Assembly: GCF_000143415.4 (NCBI RefSeq) | Contig: NW_003314295.1 | Coordinates: forward strand, 871,038 to 935,037 | Source: Selaginella moellendorffii | Taxonomy: Eukaryota; Streptophyta; Lycopodiopsida; Selaginellales; Selaginellaceae | Length of the DNA: 64,000 nt | Direction: 5' to 3' | Shown: one piece after another, positions 59,139-64,000 of the stretch | Layout: the number at the start of each line of letters is the position of its first letter | Numbering within the stretch: the stretch's first letter is position 1 | Notes under the pieces: generated by a model | Seen by the model: the letters and a program-made list of their open reading frames with translations, nothing else | Databases searched by the model: none | What the model was told of the DNA's origin: nothing | Made by a program: the position numbers and the translations under genes

Positions 59139-60960
59139 GTACATAATTATAATATTTTAAAATTAATATAATAATAATAATTTATATAATACTTGAAACA
59201 AGAAATTGCAATTGACTCTAACAATTCTTTTATAGCACGAGGGGAAGTATTACAAGTTTGGCACCAAATGCAACTATGCATATACCAGATAACATCATAT
59301 CATATCTCTAGCCAATAAAAAAACTTATATAGCTTCTCACTCATATAATAATATCCTATATACTCACCTAGAATAAAGAGTTATATTAAGTGTGGAGAAA
59401 GTATGAAATAAATATCAAAGGCATAAATTATCATTAGGATTATTCCCCACAAAATAAAAAAAGTTATCTTTAAAGTGATATTGAGAATGTAAATACCAAA
59501 ATGGTAAATTATCAACAAGTGATGCAAAATTCTCAAACCCATCATAAAGCTTTCAAAACCATAAGTTAATTTTTTGAGCCTCATGAACCTTTAAAAGAAG
59601 GTAATATTTGCTCCGCACCTTGTGGATACTAAACATCAAATACAATGACCAATAAAGGCATAGAATCTTCGTCGAGAAAATCCACTGATACTAGAATATT
59701 AGGCTTATCATAAACATGAAAAGAGGGCAAAAAAGGGAGAAGAACTTGAGAAAGAGTATTAACATCAACCATAAAAATTTTTAAGCATTAAACAATTTTG
59801 AAATTATATATTTGAAGCTTGAAAATCTATCAAATAGTATGACCTACCAAATTCTTTCATAAGGTAACTACAATTTGATCACTTTTTAGTGATGGCTAAA
59901 CACTATGCAAATATGCATAAAACTTCTCAAAACCCTAAATTACTATCAAACACTCTTCTGTTGTGGAGTAGTTTATATTTGTTGGTTGCAATATACAGCG
60001 AATATATATAATAGGATAATTGACTAGAGACACTCATGCTCTTTTGCATCAACATACCCTCAAAACCAATATCAAAATCATCCACACACAAAAAAGAGTA
60101 TAGTTAAGATATACAAAAACTAAAGGAATTATCAATAACTCTTTGAGATTCACAAATGCTTATTCACAGTCTTCAAACCAAACAAAAGATGATATTGATG
60201 ACTTTAACAATGCTCACAACAGTGCAATATGATCAAAAAGATGATTAACAAAATGACTAAGATATTGCACCTTGCTGAGGAAATATTGCACATCATTCAC
60301 ATATTTCAGAGTAAGAAACTTTAAAACCACCACAAATTTATCAAAATCAACTTGCAAAGCATTATGAGAAATGCAATACCCAAGATAAGTTATATCTTTG
60401 GACTTAAAGATATATTTCGACCACTTCAGCTTGAAATTAATTTCCCATAACCAATCCAACATCTTGAGGATAACCATGAAGTGGAACCTTAACCCTTGGA
60501 TATATGGGCTAAAGGTAATGGAGTAGAACCCGAGTTCAAAGCTTTGGGCCACTGAATGAAGAGATAGAGCCAAACTCTTGAACATATAACCAAGGAATAA
60601 AGGAACGAAAGCATAGAATGATTCTTGAGTGTTTAACTCAAGGAGTGAATGAGTAAAAGCATTGAGCCACTCCGAAATATATAACCCAAGAAGTGAGGGA
60701 CAAGAGCATGAAATGATGTTGCCCATTTAATATTTTAAAATAACTAATTTAAATTTTGCACAATAATTCCCAATAGATTCTAAATTAAGAAAAAGCTATA
60801 AATGTTCTAAATTTTCCAACATCCTAATACTAAGACTAGTATGCAAAATAGAGCCAAATGGAGTTTAACCCTATTTCAGCATATTGGTGGTCTAACACGA
60901 GGATATAAGTACTCCACTAATTAATATGGTATGAAACTTGGGCTTAGACTTAAACTAAAT

Positions 60961-61478
60961 TATAAAAAACCAAAGAAAACGGTTCAACTATAAAAGGAAA
61001 AGGCCTATGAACAAAATAGCCCTTTTCTAATTGGTTAAGGGTTTTAAAATTGTTGGTATTAAATATTATTAAGTTTGAATAGTATTGGCTAGATCACTTC
61101 CCAGAAAATCTAAATTTAGGAGTTTACATTTGGTATTATAGAGGTTTGGAATTTGACTTTATTGGTTGGTTAGGGGAATTACCACATGTTGAGAATAATA
61201 TCTAGCAAGTTTAGTTTGCCTCTAACTAGGCTCAACCTAAGAGGTAGGGTGTCAAAAGAGTTATAACTTTCATTCTGTGTACAAGGGCATAAACTTATAG
61301 GGAGGCACATAAAGATAATCTATAGGAGTTTAAATATAAAAAAAAGGGCCCATGCAGAATAATATACCCCTTTTTCCAATTGATTAAGAGTTTTAGAGTA
61401 GTTAGGGTTAAACATATTTAGGTTTGAATAATACTAGTTTGGGTGACTTCTTAAGAATTCCAAATTCAAGAGTTTACA
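60961..61478 (+). mobile_element. TRIM element 3 (degenerate)
   Basis: Left LTR 60961-61128, interior beginning TTTGGTATTATAG, and right LTR from about 61306 to 61478. The LTRs end AGTTTACA. The left edge of the right LTR is truncated and no target duplication is visible. Confidence 0.8.
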
Positions 61479-61610
61479 TGAACACATAATAAGAATAAGC
61501 ACGCAACTAAAAGCTAAACTATGCCTCTACCTTCCATAATAGTCAATTGAACCAAATAGAACTAACACATGGGGAATGATAACAAGGGAATTATGTTTGA
61601 CTAATTGCAG

Positions 61611-61915
61611 TCCTTATACTCTTCTGGTCAAGTACACATGTGAAGACTATTTTCTCAACTGGCATGGGTGAAGATTGAAAAAGGGTCTAGCAATATTAAT
61701 CTCCTACCATTGTGGTAATAAGGAAAAAAAATCTAAAAACACTTATTGGCATGTAATTGTTGTCCTTATACTCTTTTGGCTAAGTGCATATGCGAAAACT
61801 AATTTCTCAACTAGCATGGGTGGAGAATGAAAATTGGTATAACAATATCAATCTATTGCCGTTGTGGCACTAAGAAAAAAATATCTAAAAGCATTTACCG
61901 ATACATAACTTTTGA
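61611..61915. repeat. 152-bp tandem duplication
   Basis: Units start at 61611 and 61763 with TCCTTATACTCTT and share CTCAACT(G/A)GCATGGGTG. A related single unit is at about 39290-39480. Confidence 0.75.
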
Positions 61916-62483
61916 TACCTATAGTCATATACATGATAACTAGAAAGTCACTATCTTGGCCCTCACAACTAAAGTATTGCTCAAACCAAATAACATCACC
62001 AAAAACTCATATAAATAAAATGGTATACTAAAAGCAATTTTGGGAATTATTTAGCTACAACCACATAGCATCAAGCAACTACACCAATTTCTACTCTAAA
62101 GTCAAATAAGGAGGAGGTATAAATATAAACAAAAAGACGAAAAGCAAAAGAGAAAAAATGGAAAAAGCTAAAAGATATCTAAATAATGCAAAAAGCTAAA
62201 TTTAAACCAAAATCACAAATTTAAACACTCCTGAAGGACAATCAAAACTACTCCAGATTAACCCAAAAACCCTAGTTTATATATAAGAGTGATTTAAAAC
62301 AAATCCAATAGCTATCAAAATCCCTGCTAATATACGGCTGTACACTTATTAATTTACAAGTTACTTTTATTAGATTGTTATGTAGGACATGAAATTCAAA
62401 TTAAAAATTAAAAATCTAAATATTATTTCTTTGTATGTTATAAATCTTCAATCTAAATAAATTAAAAACATATTTATCTCCTT

Positions 62484-62834
62484 ATGAAGAACTGTTCAAA
62501 AGCTGAATCAAGACCCGTTTCGAAAAACTATCTCATTATAATTACCACTTTCATCCTTATTCTGGCACCATTGGAGAAGGAGACTCTTCCACTTTCAACC
62601 TTATTCTGGCAGCATTGGAGAAGGAGACTCTTCCACGTGGTGCTTGTTGATGCCATGGCCTTCTGCTTCATTGTTGTTCTATCCACAGCCATATGTCTGA
62701 AGATAGATAACTTAAGCTTGCCAAAATTGCATAGAGATAAAAACAAAGTTCAAACTAAAATTAAAAACAAAAAAGAAAGAGAAAAGGAATTAAAGCAAAC
62801 AAAAAAGGTGGATATTTGTTTTCTTTCTCTCTAG
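62484..62834 (+). other. Short ORF with two hydrophobic segments, uncertain
   Basis: 116 codons. Hydrophobic stretches are at residues 16-32 (NYLIIITTFILILA) and 50-71 (FHVVLVDAMAFCFIVVLSTA), followed by a Lys-rich tail. The pattern loosely resembles the paired membrane helices of PGG-type ankyrin membrane proteins, but no PGG motif or ankyrin repeat is present. A 44-bp direct repeat (62547-62590 and 62591-62634) lies between the helices and shifts frame. It could be a gene fragment. Confidence 0.3.
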
Positions 62835-64000
62835 CGGGGGGATCTCTATGGCCTGGCAACGAACGAAACATCTGTGGGCATATATCGCAGTGTACCTTCT
62901 GATGTGTATTGCCAATTTTGTTGGCATTGCTGGAGACTGGCCCGGACTTGACATTGATCAAACCACCTCGGCCTTTAATTTTTTGTTTGCGAGTAGAAGG
63001 CTGGATTGGCATGTTTCCCAAACGCCAAGTCCCGGGGACGTGCCTCAACACAGTTCCTTCCTTTGATCACCAAGTGGAGGCCCATGGCAAGATTTTCCTC
63101 TAGATATTAATATTATAGTCTGGTGCTTGTTTTCTTTCACAAGGAAGCAATTTTGCATATTTTGTATTTAATAATACTAAGTATTTTTCTTGTGGAGACA
63201 AATGCGGTCGTTTGTCACTGCCAGGGAGCGCTGGAAATATTCCATCCCCAAAAGTTTCAGTCGTGGTCAGACGGAACAAGCAACCCAGAGGACGATTTCT
63301 AAGATTCCTTTGCGACCCGACAATATGCGCCTCTCGGGGACGATAGACACAATGCGATTAGCTTGTTTCTTTTAATATGGTTTCGTGGAGAGAGTCAAGG
63401 TTGGAAGCAAAACATGGGAGGATCTCTATGGAATCTGCCAGACGATTGCAAATATTTTTAAAACTATCAACGGGGATCATCGATCGCTCTGCCTTTACGT
63501 TGACATTGTCTAAAAGTGTAATCGCACAAAATCCATGCACAGCGCGTGCACTACACTCCACACACATCGCTTAACAGGGCTCTGGATAGACGAGTTCGTT
63601 AATCTATAGCACCAACAACAGTTAAGAGAAGCTTCCCATATTATTCTTCCAGAGCATCCAAAGCTCACTCATCATGTAACAGGATGCAAGAACTTTAGGG
63701 TTCTTCGCAGCCAGCCATACTTTTTGGAGGTAAGTTTGCCTGCCACCTTACGCACGAGTTGTGTAAAATCTATATTCCCATCGATCGTGGAAGAGGTTCC
63801 CCACAGAAACAACTGCTGGTTTGCGTGGGATTCCTCTGAGAAAGCTATTGAAGAGGAATATAAAGTGGGGCTGGCTGGCCATCACTGGAGTGGTGAGCAT
63901 CATCAAACTCACTATAAGGTGTGAATTTCAATCAATCAGGCACATATATATTTATATCTATCGCGCCAAAGAGAAAAGAGTCCTAGAGAATGCTGTCTAT
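62835..64000. other. Unassigned sequence at the right edge
   Basis: GC content rises compared with the repeat block, which hints at genic sequence. The frames (61-96 codons) show no recognisable domain. Plus-strand codons at 63724-63924 (66 aa) could be an exon of a gene continuing past the window. Confidence 0.35.

Larger units (their letters stand above)
59215..62350 (-). mobile_element. Ty3/gypsy copy 4, decayed and interrupted
   Basis: Minus strand. 59215-59360 matches integrase, 59400-59900 RNase H/spacer, and 60214-60480 RT (DITYLGYCIS and FLSKVQYLSHFV). RT is interrupted at about 60480, resumes at 61965-62060, and then jumps by deletion to the gag leader (62090-62250) and an LTR piece (62254-62350). 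The leader TAG is present as in copies 1 and 2. The insert at 60480-61960 holds TRIM 3 and a tandem duplication. Confidence 0.85.

Overview
The window is plant nuclear DNA, most likely from a lycophyte such as Selaginella (inference). The supports are very short introns (about 50-70 bp) in well-filled plant genes, three PPR genes in under 10 kb, a caleosin, an axonemal protein expected only in plants with swimming sperm, and retrotransposon-filled flanks.

Layout. 1-11,023: an old minus-strand Ty3/gypsy copy (cut off by the left edge) split by a young 7.7 kb non-autonomous LTR element at 1384-9083. That element has 1,769-bp near-identical LTRs, an ACTCC target duplication and no usable coding capacity. 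Its 4.2 kb internal domain reads as a chain of short perfect hairpins. 11,816-36,060: a compact gene island. It holds a JMJD4-type JmjC oxygenase (-), a subtilase (-), an MNS1-like axonemal coiled-coil protein (+), the RNA helicase MTR4 (+), a U2 snRNA gene (+), a decayed kinase-like pseudogene (-), an intronless PPR gene (-), an intron-rich PPR gene (-) head-to-head with another intronless PPR gene (+), and a caleosin/peroxygenase (+). 36,061-46,850: AT-rich decayed repeats, including TRIM-like LTR pieces, tandem duplications and an eroded retroelement with gag/protease traces. 46,850-51,948: a decayed chromodomain Ty3/gypsy element (+) containing a solo LTR (47,175-48,341, TATAG duplication) related to the young element at the left. 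52,080-62,350: three more copies of the left-edge gypsy family. One is nearly complete (54,165-59,138, +), with gag and pol joined by an apparent -1 frameshift signal. The other two are decayed minus-strand copies, and the two of them contain three TRIM elements. 62,350-64,000: one short hydrophobic ORF and otherwise unrecognised sequence.

The cellular genes do not form one pathway. MTR4 (exosome cofactor) and U2 snRNA (spliceosome) belong to nuclear RNA metabolism, the PPR proteins to organelle RNA processing, the MNS1-like protein to sperm flagella, the subtilase to the secretory pathway and the caleosin to lipid bodies or oxylipin chemistry. Their spacing is very tight: 65 bp between the MNS1-like stop and the MTR4 start, and 25 bp between the start codons of the divergent PPR pair. 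The strongest candidate for something undescribed is the hairpin-chain retroelement and its related solo LTR.
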